Counted from the first letter of the stretch, positions 25,731 to 35,783 are shown. The stretch is 64,000 nucleotides of DNA from Janthinobacterium lividum (GCF_034424625.1 NZ_CP139977.1:62001-126000), one strand, 5' to 3'. Notes: generated from the sequence alone by a model not told the origin. Numbers and translations: made by a program.

Positions 25731-25760
25731 GCGCGATAACATAAAAAAATGTTATCGCGC
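25731..25760 (-). terminator. Perfect 12-bp hairpin after the DUF932 gene
   Basis: GCGCGATAACAT and ATGTTATCGCGC are exactly complementary around a six-base A/T loop. It begins 12 bases past the DUF932 stop codon on the coding strand. No T-tract follows the stem, so it could equally be a protein-binding palindrome; a terminator or 3'-end stabiliser is the simplest reading. Confidence 0.55.
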
Positions 25761-25772
25761 AGAGAGGTGCGG

Positions 25773-26840
25773 CTACACTGCAGCCGCAATGGCTTTCCAT
25801 TCAGGCGGTTCAAAATCGAGCATGTGCCCGCCGAATTCCTCAAATGCCGTGGCGCGGTCATAGTCGGCGATGTTTTGTGAATAGCCGGTTACGGCATTGA
25901 TGAGGCCATACGCGGACAATTCCCCACCTTCAACCAGATGGCGCAATACCCCGCCACGTTCATCCTCATTCAAAGTAAGCCGTTTGGCCAGTACTTCCAC
26001 CGATCTAACAGGATCGCCCGTCAATTGGATGCCCATGGTCTTTTGCATTTTCGCGGAAATCAGCTGGAAGGTCGCTGCCGATACCGCTGCTTCGACCATG
26101 TCCCGCACCTTCAGGAACAAGGCATGATCATCCGCCTTCAAGGTGTCGTCCTGAAACACGACCACATGCTCCTCATCACTGATCAGCTTGCGCCCCAGGT
26201 GCGTCTTGCGCATCGAGCGGTCTGCGGCAATCAGGCCGTTCTTGCACACCAGGCGATAGATCAGCGGCTCGACACGCAGTTTGGCGCTGCCTATTTCCGA
26301 ATTACTCACCACGACACCCGCCTGTATCACGTCGCCAGGTGCGACTTCGCAGCACACCTTGCTGGTCACCACTTTCAGGTATAGCCGCGATTCCGTCAGT
26401 TCCAGCGATTCGAAGCGTGCGCCGGGCAAGCGGTCGAGGATCGGCAAAATGTAGTTTGCCAAGTCCCAGTGGTCAATGCGGCGATAGCGGTCGGTCAGGA
26501 ATGCACGGGCCCTGCCGTCGAGCGTGCGTACCAGCCGGTTGATGTGCGGATGCGCATGCATCCAGGCATTCACGTTCCGGTCGAGCAGCATGGGCATTTC
26601 CAGTCGCATGCGCTCAAAGTAGCCATGCGGGATCGCATGTTTATCAGCAATCTGCTGCAAGGCGAACGCATTGACAGGGTATTCGCGCGCGCCGCCGGCT
26701 TCATCGATCAATAAAGTGCATTGCCCAGTCGTGCTGGTGGACAGGCGCATCTTCATCGCAGGAACGATCATGTCTTTCTTGCTGGCCAGCTGACGCTCAA
26801 GTTCAACAGCCAGATTTTTCAGGGTACGGCCTTCTCTCAT
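25773..26840 (-). CDS. DUF932 protein (phage/plasmid-like TIGR03299-type)
   Basis: The 355-residue protein has the DUF932 pattern, with LTDRYRRIDHWDLANYILPIL, GDVIQAGVVVSNSEIGSAKLRVEPLIYRLVCKNGLI and a C-terminal DLINAVTG-like segment (YGLINAVTGYSQ). These proteins are common on plasmids, phages and ICEs; their function is not established. The start at 26840 is set by GAGGAG eight bases upstream; the open extension to 26942 lacks a site. It lies in a unit with the primase gene and two small genes, a usual maintenance cluster of conjugative elements. Confidence 0.85.
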   Translation of the reverse strand: MREGRTLKNLAVELERQLASKKDMIVPAMKMRLSTSTTGQCTLLIDEAGGAREYPVNAFALQQIADKHAIPHGYFERMRLEMPMLLDRNVNAWMHAHPHINRLVRTLDGRARAFLTDRYRRIDHWDLANYILPILDRLPGARFESLELTESRLYLKVVTSKVCCEVAPGDVIQAGVVVSNSEIGSAKLRVEPLIYRLVCKNGLIAADRSMRKTHLGRKLISDEEHVVVFQDDTLKADDHALFLKVRDMVEAAVSAATFQLISAKMQKTMGIQLTGDPVRSVEVLAKRLTLNEDERGGVLRHLVEGGELSAYGLINAVTGYSQNIADYDRATAFEEFGGHMLDFEPPEWKAIAAAV

Positions 26841-27015
26841 GATGATCTCCTCAATAAGGCGGAGATGCACCCGGGCGGGAACATCCCCGCAGGGTGAAAA
26901 TAGAAAGTAGTGCATTACCTGGACGCATCGTGCGGCGTCCATTCGCCACCAGGTAAGCTCAGTGGCGCCATCAGCAAGCGTGATACCGCGCGTTCCTCGG
27001 ATTTATATTGGCCGA
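26841..27015. other. Gap between DUF932 and primase genes
   Basis: Short non-coding stretch; contains the DUF932 ribosome site and no recognisable structure. Confidence 0.4.
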
Positions 27016-28029
27016 TCACGCCGCCTTGCTCGTGCAGCGTAATGTCGCTGCAAATACATTTGTCCAGTCAGATCCAGGTACCTTGGGAACAAACACCTCG
27101 ACCTCGATGGGTGTCGTACGGCGCATCTTTTTCAAGCGCCGTGCCAGGAAGTAGGCGGATGCCTGGCCATCGAAGCAGCTATCTGCATCGTTGTCGGCGT
27201 AAATTCTCAGCTTGGTGACCGAATCCGGGATCCAGATATGCTCCAGGTTGCCCGCCGTCAGCGCAGGCCAGACCGGTGGCCCCGTGCGCTTGAGCACCGC
27301 AATGCCATTCTCGATGCCTTCCGACACCGACAGTTCAGTCGTAGGCTCTCCCAGACGGACGGCCGAACCAAACCACGCATCTCCCAGCAGCTTTTTCGGT
27401 TCCTCGACGGGGGCCTTCGCACCATTTTTTAAGTAAGTGCGATGCAGCGCCACGATGCCGCCATCCTTCCCCTGCAGGCAAGCCACCATGGCCGGAAAAT
27501 CAGCCACATGCACGTACTTGTCTGCCGCGCCTTCCCGTACAAAATACGGCAGTGCGGGATGAAAACGCAGCGTCGCCGGATACAGCTCCAGAGCGATGCC
27601 ACGATTGGCCAGGTAGCGGTCTACCTCATCTCCAGCCCTGATCGGGATGGTTTCGTTCCAGATCTTCTCCCGGCTTCGCCGGGTATCGTGGACTGCGCGC
27701 TGAGGTGCTCCTCCGGGAGCCTGGTCAGGTAGTACGTTGAGTATGCGTTCGATGGTGCGCAGTGTTTCGCTAGCACTGATGCGTAGCCAATGCTGCAGCA
27801 GCTTGAAGCCGCCGCCGGCGCCGCAGTGCCGGCAAAAATAGTTTCCTTCGCCAAATTTATCGGTGTATTGGAAGCGATCTCTGCCGCCACAGCCGGCGAT
27901 GGGGCATGGACCATTGCGGTGATTTAACAGCCGCTCATCTACGCCACATTGCGCCAGGATGGAGGTCCACCGGCCATGTGCCAGCGGCAGCATCCTGCGC
28001 ATTCTTTCGTCAAATTCCTCTTTCCTCAT
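27016..28029 (-). CDS. Toprim-domain primase with N-terminal zinc finger
   Basis: The 337-residue protein starts with a CHC2/P4-type zinc ribbon (CPIAGCGGRDRFQYTDKFGEGNYFCRHCGAGGG, the Cys pairs spaced as C-x4-C and C-x2-C) and ends with a Toprim-like region (SEGIENGIAVL, then LRIYADNDADSCFDGQ). Such proteins make RNA primers for replication of phages, plasmids or ICEs. No helicase domain follows, so it is a primase-only version. Three ATGs lie in a row; 28029 is chosen because GGAGG is five bases upstream. Confidence 0.85.
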   Translation of the reverse strand: MRKEEFDERMRRMLPLAHGRWTSILAQCGVDERLLNHRNGPCPIAGCGGRDRFQYTDKFGEGNYFCRHCGAGGGFKLLQHWLRISASETLRTIERILNVLPDQAPGGAPQRAVHDTRRSREKIWNETIPIRAGDEVDRYLANRGIALELYPATLRFHPALPYFVREGAADKYVHVADFPAMVACLQGKDGGIVALHRTYLKNGAKAPVEEPKKLLGDAWFGSAVRLGEPTTELSVSEGIENGIAVLKRTGPPVWPALTAGNLEHIWIPDSVTKLRIYADNDADSCFDGQASAYFLARRLKKMRRTTPIEVEVFVPKVPGSDWTNVFAATLRCTSKAA

Positions 28030-28106
28030 CATTTCCTCCATTGGTCAGCACCCCTGCAGCGAGGCGCGACCGGCGGGGTCTGCACCCCGCTTGTGGATGA
28101 AATGGG

Positions 28107-28418
28107 TTAATCGGCGAGCCTTGGCGTGAACAGCTTGCCGTCGCGCAGTGCGCTGCCGATGACGGTTTCGGTGGCTTGCTGATCCGTCACGTAATGCACT
28201 TCGTTCGCAGCATTGCTGTCCGCTCTCCTGATCTCGAAGCCATTGCCTTCGGCATGGATCACAAATGCCAGGTTCCGACGCTTCCCTACAAAGAAATCCC
28301 GGCCTGGCCGGCCGGATACCACTTCCCTTTCTTTGACGAGATAGGACAGTTCCGCCATCGCTGTGACGCGGAGCATGCGGCCACGGCTTGTGGTGACATC
28401 GTTGGGTGCAATTTTCAT
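28107..28418 (-). CDS. Small hypothetical protein
   Basis: This 103-residue protein has a strong GGAGAGG site upstream and starts MKIAPNDV. It contains a beta-rich region (ELSYLVKEREVVSGRPGRDFFVGKRRNLAFVIHAEG) with no motif I can name. It sits between the primase gene and another small gene on the same strand, within the element maintenance cluster. Confidence 0.65.
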   Translation of the reverse strand: MKIAPNDVTTSRGRMLRVTAMAELSYLVKEREVVSGRPGRDFFVGKRRNLAFVIHAEGNGFEIRRADSNAANEVHYVTDQQATETVIGSALRDGKLFTPRLAD

Positions 28419-28497
28419 ATTCCTCTCCTTTCATGTGTAATAGATGGCAGTGGTTGTTGGCTTGACTGAGCCATGCTCCCCGAGATGCGTCCCTGTG

Positions 28498-29058
28498 TCA
28501 GGAGAACAGGTCAGTTTGGACAGTAGATTGCTTGACCTGCTGGTTGATCCATTGCGGATTTTTCTCCAGCTGGTGTGCGACCCAGTCGGGGTCGTGCAGG
28601 ATTTCGGCCTGTATCCAGGCCGGATAGTGGTGCAGTGATGTGCTGAACCATGCCTTCAAATGGCTGAGAATCCAGCCGCGAATATCGTCAGCGTTGAGCT
28701 TGCCGAAGTAGGCAGTAGGAGAAAGCGGACTTGTTCCCACCACTTCCAAGCAGCTGGCAAAGGAAAAGGGCATCCGGTCGTGTTCACGATCGGTAAAGAT
28801 CCACCGCAGCAATTCAAATTTCTCTTCCAGCGGTGCAAGTGGATCGCGAAGTCCGTCGATTTTCGTCAGGAGTAGCCAGTGAAGTTTGACCACTGCTTGC
28901 TCGTCCCATAGGACATCTGGCGCAGCATCAATGGATTGCAGTAATGCCTGGCTACTCAGATCCCCTTGACTACCTTTGTCGATCTGAAACATGTCTGGCT
29001 GTGACAGGCTTCGGCCTGATTCGGGTGTCAGGCCGGAATGGTTAAATGTGCTATGCAT
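28498..29058 (-). CDS. Hypothetical protein of the maintenance cluster
   Basis: The 186-residue protein starts at 29058 where GGGAGG lies six bases upstream; an extension to 29088 is less well supported. It is soluble and acidic to neutral, with WILSHLKAWFSTSLHHYPAWIQAEILHDPDWVAHQLEKNPQWINQQVKQ, a tryptophan- and histidine-rich helical C-terminal segment. I do not recognise a family. Confidence 0.6.
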   Translation of the reverse strand: MHSTFNHSGLTPESGRSLSQPDMFQIDKGSQGDLSSQALLQSIDAAPDVLWDEQAVVKLHWLLLTKIDGLRDPLAPLEEKFELLRWIFTDREHDRMPFSFASCLEVVGTSPLSPTAYFGKLNADDIRGWILSHLKAWFSTSLHHYPAWIQAEILHDPDWVAHQLEKNPQWINQQVKQSTVQTDLFS

Positions 29059-29620
29059 GATTGCCTCCCATGGAGCAGGGACAATCAATCCCCCGGGATT
29101 GTTTGACCCTGGGGGTGAAAGAATACCGGCTGAGCCGGCAATGACAAGACTGGCTTAAAGATGCGGCATGAACCGCAATGACGGGCTGCCAGCTACCGTC
29201 CTAAAAACCTTTTGACGCGGCGCATGAGGCAGCGATGCGGCGCGACGAAAGGTCTCAAGATGGAAAGGATGGCGACAGGAGGACAGTGGTGACGCGACAG
29301 CGATCGAAGGGTAAAGGGACCGCGCTGCGCGCAAATATGGTGGCTCGCCGATGCTTGCAGGGCCAGCTGCTGCAGAACTATGTCCATCAATGTAGGTCAC
29401 TTACTACCCGATGTCAACCGAGGTACAACGAAATTGGCCTCCGGTACTCGCCGTGTTGGCAGCGGAAAAGAGATACACAGAATCGATGGCTATCTGCCAA
29501 GCGTGCCTGATGCCGGTGCGCGCGGTGTCGTTCTGGCCGCGCTAGCCGTTGAGCGGCTAGAGCGGCCACTCAACGCAACGGACGTACAGACGGAACCACT
29601 TGTTTTTTTTGAAGATGCCG
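29059..29620. other. Gap at the junction of the element maintenance cluster and the fimbrial operon
   Basis: About 560 bases without a supported gene. The frames on both strands lack ribosome sites and motifs. It may be the right flank of the conjugative element cargo region; no attachment-site repeat is recognised. Confidence 0.45.
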
Positions 29621-30775
29621 CTACTGGTAGATAATCGTATAAGTGGCTACTGCATTGGCTTTGCCCGGCCTAACTGTATCGGCCGTTTGCAGATAACGTG
29701 CCCCAAGATAGATGTTCAATGATCGGGTATCCGCTCCCAGTACATCTGGCAGAGGCACATTCTGTGATAAGGCCCTGGGCGTTCCGCTATTATCAAGTAG
29801 TTGTACGCCTATGCCGACTGCCGAATCGGGGGCCGCCACCAGACCTAAAATCCCTCTGGGCGCATCAATTGCGGCTGACGCTGGTTCAATGCGCACGCTT
29901 ACACTGTTCTTTACCACGATACCGGCATTGCTTACCCCCGTTTCAGACGATGCCGGAATTGCCCCGTTGTCGGTGTTGCCGTAATAGCCTGGAAACCCGG
30001 GGCAGTCGGTCAAACGGATCACGAAATCGATTTTTGGCGTGCCAGAACCTATTCCCTTCAGGGCGGAGGTGCCATGCCGGCCCATCGGCACATTCACGTT
30101 GGGAGTCTTGCAGGTGGCGCCAACGACCTGAATACTCCCGCGCACTCCAATCGATCCGAGAACATAAGCTGGACTGTCGTTGTTGAGAGTCATCGACATT
30201 GACAATGACCCCAAGGCATTCGCATCAATCACGCCTCCCTGCACTTCTCCGGTCTTGACGAGGACCATCGCAGCTGCTGACGCGAATGGCAGATCACCGG
30301 TGCTACAGCTACCTGCCGGAATATTCTGCCCTGCAGATGCATTGCAACTGTTCGCCACCTGGGGGGCTGCAGTATAACTGCCCATGACGGCGACAACTCC
30401 GGGCGGTCCGGCGATCCAGGCGACGCCGATGCCGCGAACACCTGTATCATAGATTTTTCCAGCATACGGCCCCACATTGACATTCGATTTCGCACCCATA
30501 CCATACGCTCGAAAAGAACGGATTGTCGTCGCTGACGGCACGTCGCAAAGGAACCGAACCATAGATTGGGTCTGGTGAAATTCTTGCATATAGATGCGTG
30601 TACCAATGGGCATATCGCGAGGCACAACAAGACTGTTGATTTGAGATGGCATGATGGCCGTTGCGGGACGGTTTGGATTTTCGTATTTGCAATTCACCGC
30701 CCCTTGCGATGTCTGTGCCACAAACCATAAAATCATGGTGAAGAGAAATAAACGTATCATTACAGTAATTTTCAT
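29621..30775 (-). CDS. Fimbrial tip adhesin, two-domain
   Basis: The 384-residue protein has a signal peptide (about 1-25) and Cys-containing N-terminal receptor-binding domain (about 30-190, CKYENPNRP ... CDVPSATTIRSF ... NSCNASAGQNIPAGSC), then a C-terminal pilin domain (about 195-384) that ends with the donor-strand-type ATYTIIYQ. This is the FimH/MrkD-like plan of a chaperone-usher tip protein. The start at 30775 has GGGG eight bases upstream; an upstream extension lacks a site. It is the last gene of the fimbrial operon. Confidence 0.85.
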   Translation of the reverse strand: MKITVMIRLFLFTMILWFVAQTSQGAVNCKYENPNRPATAIMPSQINSLVVPRDMPIGTRIYMQEFHQTQSMVRFLCDVPSATTIRSFRAYGMGAKSNVNVGPYAGKIYDTGVRGIGVAWIAGPPGVVAVMGSYTAAPQVANSCNASAGQNIPAGSCSTGDLPFASAAAMVLVKTGEVQGGVIDANALGSLSMSMTLNNDSPAYVLGSIGVRGSIQVVGATCKTPNVNVPMGRHGTSALKGIGSGTPKIDFVIRLTDCPGFPGYYGNTDNGAIPASSETGVSNAGIVVKNSVSVRIEPASAAIDAPRGILGLVAAPDSAVGIGVQLLDNSGTPRALSQNVPLPDVLGADTRSLNIYLGARYLQTADTVRPGKANAVATYTIIYQ

Positions 30776-30948
30776 GAAATGCCCCTTGGCCGGGTTTGCG
30801 CACAATGACAGGCGGGGCGGGTTGTGGGATCATAGTGGCCGCTTATCGCGCGATCCTGGAGAAATTTCGGACTTAGCGTCCCGTCATTGCAAGGCGCTCA
30901 AACAATGACAGCACAGCGGATATGACCTTTTTTCAAGGAGATGCCTCT

Positions 30949-33573
30949 TCATGGTTGCACCTTCTTCAGGCCCTTAACGCCTGGTATATTTTCACTACCA
31001 GCCGCTGCCAGTCGCATGTCCGTTTCAGAGGAACACACTGCATTTACCTGGCGCAATTGGTTGCTGTCACCTTGCATGACTGACGCGGGGATGGATAGCG
31101 TGCAGCGTTCATGCGCTCTGGCGCCCCATGTCACCGACAATTGGCGGCTGCTTTCTTGCAACCGGGCATACAACTGGCCGTCCTGGCCTACGACTCCGAC
31201 CGAATGGCCCAACTCGTCGATGACTGTGGCGCCGAATGGCAGTGCACCGCCGGTCTCCAGTTGTACATGGAAGAGCACGGCCCGCCCCTTGCTCGTGCCG
31301 TACTTCAGGTACACGACGGCACCTTCGCGGGGTGCCACTTGCTGGCTTGTTTCGAGCATCTCGATGTCCATCGATGTGCCGGCTGGATCAATTGCCACTT
31401 CATTCAATTCATAAGGACGTAAATATGGCACGACGGCGTTACCCCTCGCGTCGAGCTTGAGCCCGGGATAGCCGGCTATGCTGGCGCCGGCCGCGCCGGG
31501 CGCATGCACGACGGCCATGGTCTCGCCGCTGTAGGGCGACAGCGTGACGCCGCCCGGATGTGCGACCACGCTGCCGCTCATGCTGAGCGAGGCGCTGGTA
31601 TACCCCTGGCCATGCCCCAACGATCCTCCGAGTAGTGCTTGTCCTCCCGTATAGCGACCACTCACTGTGCTGCTGATGCCGCTGCTCGCATCGCGGTTCA
31701 CCGATGCGCCATAGCCAAATTGTCGTTCATCGCCAGTGGTACCGCTGAGGGTCGCCATTTGATTGAAACGGCCGTTAGCATTGCGCGCGAGCTGAGTGGA
31801 CAATTGCGGCGTCGACAGACTATTCTGGCTTCCCAAGGGCATATTGAAGGTCAGCAACAGGCGGTCTTCCATGCCGCCATAGGACATTCTTCCGCGGCTG
31901 GCTGCAATGCTGTAGGCAATCCGTCCCACCTGCTTGCTATAGCTGAGCTGATATTGCAAGTCCTGACCCCGGCGGTTCCAGTAATTCTGCGTGTAACCGC
32001 TCATGCTCAAATTGCCCCAGTGTCCAAGGCTTTGATCGGCTGTTAACGACAGGCGGTTACGCGGCCTGTCCAGAACGCTCGTGGAATAACCTCGTCGTTC
32101 GGCGTTGAGCGATTGCATCGCATTGGTAAAATCCAGAAATCCCCGGGTGGAAAAGCGATACGCCGCCAGGGCAAAATTGCTCCCGGTACTTAAGACATTC
32201 TTGTTGTACGACAAGCGCAGACTTTGACCTCTCAAGGTGTCGGCGACAAGCTTCGTATGAGCATGACTGACATCGGCCGATATGGCGCCGATCGGCGTGG
32301 CAAAAGCCATGCCGCCCAGGAGAGAGAAATAGTCCGAGCTAGCCTGTACTCCGCCGTAGCCGGTCATGCTGTTGCTTAAGCCATACTGGGCTGTACCTTG
32401 CAAGAAATGTGCTTGCTGGCTCAGATAGCTGTTACGTGTGATGCCTGCTGTTGCGCCGAAACGTAGCATTCCTGGACGCAGCAGTTGACTGACGGCCGCA
32501 TACGGTACAACAAAGTGCTGTTCGCTGCCATCGGCTTCGAAGACCGTGACCGTCAAGTCTCCCCCATAGCCAGTGGCATACAAGTCGTCGATGACAAAGG
32601 CTCCAGGCGCGACAGTCGTCTCAAGCAGAATACTGCCCGCCTGGCGAATCGAGACACGCGCATTGGAGCGTGCTACACCGCGCACCACGGGCGCATAGCC
32701 GCGCAGAGAATTCGGCAGCATGCGGTCATCGCTGGCCAATTGAACACCGCGGAACGATTGGGTATCGAAGACTTCGCCGCTGGTATGGGCGTCCCCCACG
32801 GTCAACTGACTTTGCAATGCAGTGATGTCGCGCCGGCCATAGGTATCCTGTGCCTGATAATGGCTACCGCGATGTGGCTGCCACCTCAGTGCACTCTTGT
32901 GGCGGAGACGCCAGCTGCCTAGATTGATGCCCGCATCGAGGCCAAGATACGCGGAATCATATTGGGTGTTGCTGCTTCTGCTGTGATTGCTGTTGAAATT
33001 GTAGGCTAGCATGCCTGCGGTGACACCACTGTCCCATACGTCCGGACTCACGTAGCCGCGAGCATTGCGCAGCAACGATATCTGAGGAATACTGATATCG
33101 ACTTGTTGTGTCTCGGGCACGAAGACGGCCGTGGCACCGTCGATCAGTTTGGCCAAGTCAGTGCATTCCCCTGCAGCGAGAAAGACCAAGGCCTCCGGTG
33201 CCAGGCGGGTCAGATCGACACCCAGCAGCTCGAGCAGTTTTCGTGATACGCACACGACCGCATTGCTGCCGTCGGCATTGGCGCGGACGTGGATATCCTG
33301 GCGACTTTTTAACTGGCCGTTGAGTGCGACATCGGCGCGGTACACGCCTGGCAAGACTGGATTGCCCTTCTGATAGGCAGCCAGGTTCAGGCTACGCGAA
33401 CCTTCCGGCAAAAAGGCGCCGTTAAATTCGATCTCATCAGCATAGGCGAGCGGCATGGCCAGCGCACAACAGCTGAGCGCCACGGCTTTGGCCATTTTGC
33501 TGACATGTGGGCGCACGCCCACGCGATCCTGCGGCAGCAGGTTGCAATGGAAATAAAAATACGCATTCATCAA
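30949..33573 (-). CDS. Outer-membrane usher protein (FimD/PapC family)
   Basis: The 874-residue protein has a signal region ending about residue 45 (MPLAYA-DEIEFN), the usher N-domain (EFNGAFLPEGSRSLNLAAYQKGNPVLPGVYRADVALNGQLKS), a 24-strand barrel with the plug (GYAPVVRGVARSNARVSIRQAGSILLETTVAPGAFVIDDLYATGYGGDLTVTVFEADGS), and two C-domains. Ushers polymerise chaperone-bound pilins through the pore. Length matches the family. It lies between the chaperone and adhesin genes; the chaperone gene ends nine bases before it. Confidence 0.95.
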   Translation of the reverse strand: MMNAYFYFHCNLLPQDRVGVRPHVSKMAKAVALSCCALAMPLAYADEIEFNGAFLPEGSRSLNLAAYQKGNPVLPGVYRADVALNGQLKSRQDIHVRANADGSNAVVCVSRKLLELLGVDLTRLAPEALVFLAAGECTDLAKLIDGATAVFVPETQQVDISIPQISLLRNARGYVSPDVWDSGVTAGMLAYNFNSNHSRSSNTQYDSAYLGLDAGINLGSWRLRHKSALRWQPHRGSHYQAQDTYGRRDITALQSQLTVGDAHTSGEVFDTQSFRGVQLASDDRMLPNSLRGYAPVVRGVARSNARVSIRQAGSILLETTVAPGAFVIDDLYATGYGGDLTVTVFEADGSEQHFVVPYAAVSQLLRPGMLRFGATAGITRNSYLSQQAHFLQGTAQYGLSNSMTGYGGVQASSDYFSLLGGMAFATPIGAISADVSHAHTKLVADTLRGQSLRLSYNKNVLSTGSNFALAAYRFSTRGFLDFTNAMQSLNAERRGYSTSVLDRPRNRLSLTADQSLGHWGNLSMSGYTQNYWNRRGQDLQYQLSYSKQVGRIAYSIAASRGRMSYGGMEDRLLLTFNMPLGSQNSLSTPQLSTQLARNANGRFNQMATLSGTTGDERQFGYGASVNRDASSGISSTVSGRYTGGQALLGGSLGHGQGYTSASLSMSGSVVAHPGGVTLSPYSGETMAVVHAPGAAGASIAGYPGLKLDARGNAVVPYLRPYELNEVAIDPAGTSMDIEMLETSQQVAPREGAVVYLKYGTSKGRAVLFHVQLETGGALPFGATVIDELGHSVGVVGQDGQLYARLQESSRQLSVTWGARAHERCTLSIPASVMQGDSNQLRQVNAVCSSETDMRLAAAGSENIPGVKGLKKVQP

Positions 33574-33581
33574 GATATACC

Positions 33582-34346
33582 TCAGGGCTCGGACCGAACG
33601 GCCGGTACAGACAGCGGGCGCCGGGTCGGTACTTGAGCGCCATAATCATTGATGGCACTAAAATCAACCTGTGCATCGGCACCCGGCGAGGACTTCAGCG
33701 TTGGCAGTGCAAATTGTTTCGTTTCACCCGGCGCTACCATGCCATCCTCGCTGTCGTTGCGTTGGGCATTGGTCACCAAGCTGACCCCGACTAGGGAAAT
33801 GTGAAACGCCGATGGGTTATAGGCTTCGAGTGCAAAGCCCGCCCCTTGGGGGAGGTGCACGACACGCCATTGGAGCTGTTCAATAGACTCGCCCGGACTT
33901 CCAGGCAGGCCCACGGGGCGATAAAATATCTTGATGCGCGAACGAAATGCCATTTGCAAGGTGTTCGAGTCGCTTTCCTGTAACTTAGGTGGAATTTCCA
34001 ACACATTCAGCCAAAACACAGACTCCCTCGCTGCTGGCATTGCAGTGCCGATAAACATCAATCGCAAGCTCTGGCCCTTGCCAGGATCGATGCGAGCGAG
34101 CGGAGGGGTCAGGACGAAAGGTGCCTTGGACGTGGTGGGAGTAGAGGTGACATCACCGGTATCGATCCATGATTGCACCAGCGCTGGATGGCTGCCTTCA
34201 TTATTTAGCTTGACCGTGATCTCCTTTTGATTCGCTGGATAAATTTGACGCGTGCCAGTGATGACCACGCTGGCCATCGATGAGGTGGAAAACAGCGAAG
34301 CCATACTAAGGATTAGCAGACAGTGCAATGGATGGTGACGAGACAT
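33582..34346 (-). CDS. Periplasmic fimbrial chaperone (PapD/FimC family)
   Basis: The 254-residue protein has a signal peptide (about 1-25) and two Ig-like domains: the N-terminal domain with VVITGTRQIYPANQKEITVKLNNEG and the family motif around FWLNVLEIPPK with basic residues RSRIKIFYRP, and the C-terminal domain. It binds pilin subunits through donor-strand complementation and delivers them to the usher. It lies between the pilin and usher genes. Confidence 0.93.
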   Translation of the reverse strand: MSRHHPLHCLLILSMASLFSTSSMASVVITGTRQIYPANQKEITVKLNNEGSHPALVQSWIDTGDVTSTPTTSKAPFVLTPPLARIDPGKGQSLRLMFIGTAMPAARESVFWLNVLEIPPKLQESDSNTLQMAFRSRIKIFYRPVGLPGSPGESIEQLQWRVVHLPQGAGFALEAYNPSAFHISLVGVSLVTNAQRNDSEDGMVAPGETKQFALPTLKSSPGADAQVDFSAINDYGAQVPTRRPLSVPAVRSEP

Positions 34347-34369
34347 GCGGAAACTCCGGAGTGATGCTG

Positions 34370-34395
34370 AAAACCCGCCTCGCTGCAGCGAGGTC
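34370..34395 (-). terminator. Intercistronic terminator-like hairpin after the pilin gene
   Basis: On the coding strand CCTCGC-TGCA-GCGAGG (34378-34393) is followed by CGGGTTTTC. It lies between the pilin stop (34416) and the chaperone start (34346), where partial termination would keep the major pilin more abundant than the assembly machinery. Confidence 0.65.
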
Positions 34396-34415
34396 AGGCT
34401 AATCTGGCGTGTGGA

Positions 34416-34958
34416 TTACTGATAGCTGATGGAATAGGTAACGGTGCCCAGTACAGTGCCCGCAGTAGCGACACCAGTCGAAACGTATTGCACCGCATAC
34501 GGCAAGACAGTATTGCCGGTGGCGTTCTTGGTGATGCGGGTGGTGCCGGTAACCTGGCCAATGTCGCCTGCCTTGATCGCGCTACCGTTATTGGCGTCGA
34601 TCAATTGCAGCTCAACAAACGTGGCGGTGCCGCTATTTTTTACATTACTGGTCAGCGTATCAACGCCGGCGCCGCCTTCAAAAAATGCAGCGGCGGTGGT
34701 GGTGGCGCCGGAGCAGGCGCTCAACGTAATGTTGAAGGGGGTCTGCCCGGCAACAGTGCTGGCGGTTTTCAACATGCTGGCCGACAGTTTTGGCAGCGTT
34801 ACGGTCGCGGCACTTGGAGCAACTTGACCGTTGACGGTAACGGTGCAGGTGGAGTCCAGCAGTTCGCCAGAAAAATTGATCGTGCCATCAGATGCGTAGG
34901 CGGATTGGGTTGCTGCAGCGGCCAACAGAACAGCGAGGATACGGGTGTGGAAATGCAT
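34416..34958 (-). CDS. Major fimbrial subunit (type 1-like pilin)
   Basis: The 180-residue protein has a signal peptide (cleavage near AYA, residue 22), two conserved cysteines (CTV and CSG spacing about 50 residues), and a C-terminal VTYSISYQ with an aromatic penultimate residue typical of chaperone-usher pilins. The start at 34958 is set by CAGGAG eight bases upstream; the extension to 35084 has no site. It is the first gene of the four-gene fimbrial operon. Confidence 0.92.
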   Translation of the reverse strand: MHFHTRILAVLLAAAATQSAYASDGTINFSGELLDSTCTVTVNGQVAPSAATVTLPKLSASMLKTASTVAGQTPFNITLSACSGATTTAAAFFEGGAGVDTLTSNVKNSGTATFVELQLIDANNGSAIKAGDIGQVTGTTRITKNATGNTVLPYAVQYVSTGVATAGTVLGTVTYSISYQ

Positions 34959-35783
34959 TGAATTACTCCTGAGGGTGAAAGGTAATGCGTCCTGGCTCTT
35001 GCAGGAACACAGCTTTTGAAACAGAGCCGAACTGTATGTCAAGGAGATTTTTGTCGGTATCGGACTGCTCTTAAAAACGCGCACCGGCCCGGGGGCACCA
35101 AGATAGCAGCATGCGAGCGGTGGATAATGTCAGGCCTGTGACCAGGCCCCATGCAGAGTGGAATTGCAGGGGGCCCTGGTGCCGGCAGTCTTTTCTTCCG
35201 ATCCTTTGATCACACTGCAATTGGGAAGTCAGTTGACCATGTTGTCAGCCCTGGTCTTACGAGTCCGTCAATAACCCGGCAAGCCAGGTCAAGGCAAGGC
35301 GCAACGTGGCATCGGAGGTTTTCGTTTGTCGAACTGGGATATTGCGTTGAAATATCGCCTGATGACTGGCATTCTTCAAGCGACGCCGCATCGTCTACCC
35401 GCACCGGATGACGTTCCGGATAGCGTTATCTCGCGATGACGAGGGCGGGGGGTGTTGCTGGGCACTCGCGGAAGCAATTTGTGGCGGGGCAATGGATGGA
35501 TATCGGATCCAGACGAACCATCGATATAGCGCATAGTCGTGCGAGCGGATTCGCTTTGACCCGGAAATGGCGCTCTGCACGAAGATTAGCATGTCGATAC
35601 GTCGGAGGAAGGCAGCGGCTTGGCATCACTGCTCAATGTAGCGGCGGCGGGCATTCCTTCATTGTCGTTTGTCTGACGCCATTTCCTGCGCTGCGACATG
35701 TGCATCGCATTTAGGCGCAATCCGATTTCTCGAAGGTGAGGTGGTCCCTATACTCGGGTCATCTCAACCTTGTGGAGTACTCC
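34959..35783. other. Intergenic region upstream of the pilin gene and the EAL gene
   Basis: About 825 bases without a supported gene. It must contain the fimbrial operon promoter (minus strand) and that of the EAL gene (plus strand). I could not identify a specific operator or invertible element. Confidence 0.45.
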
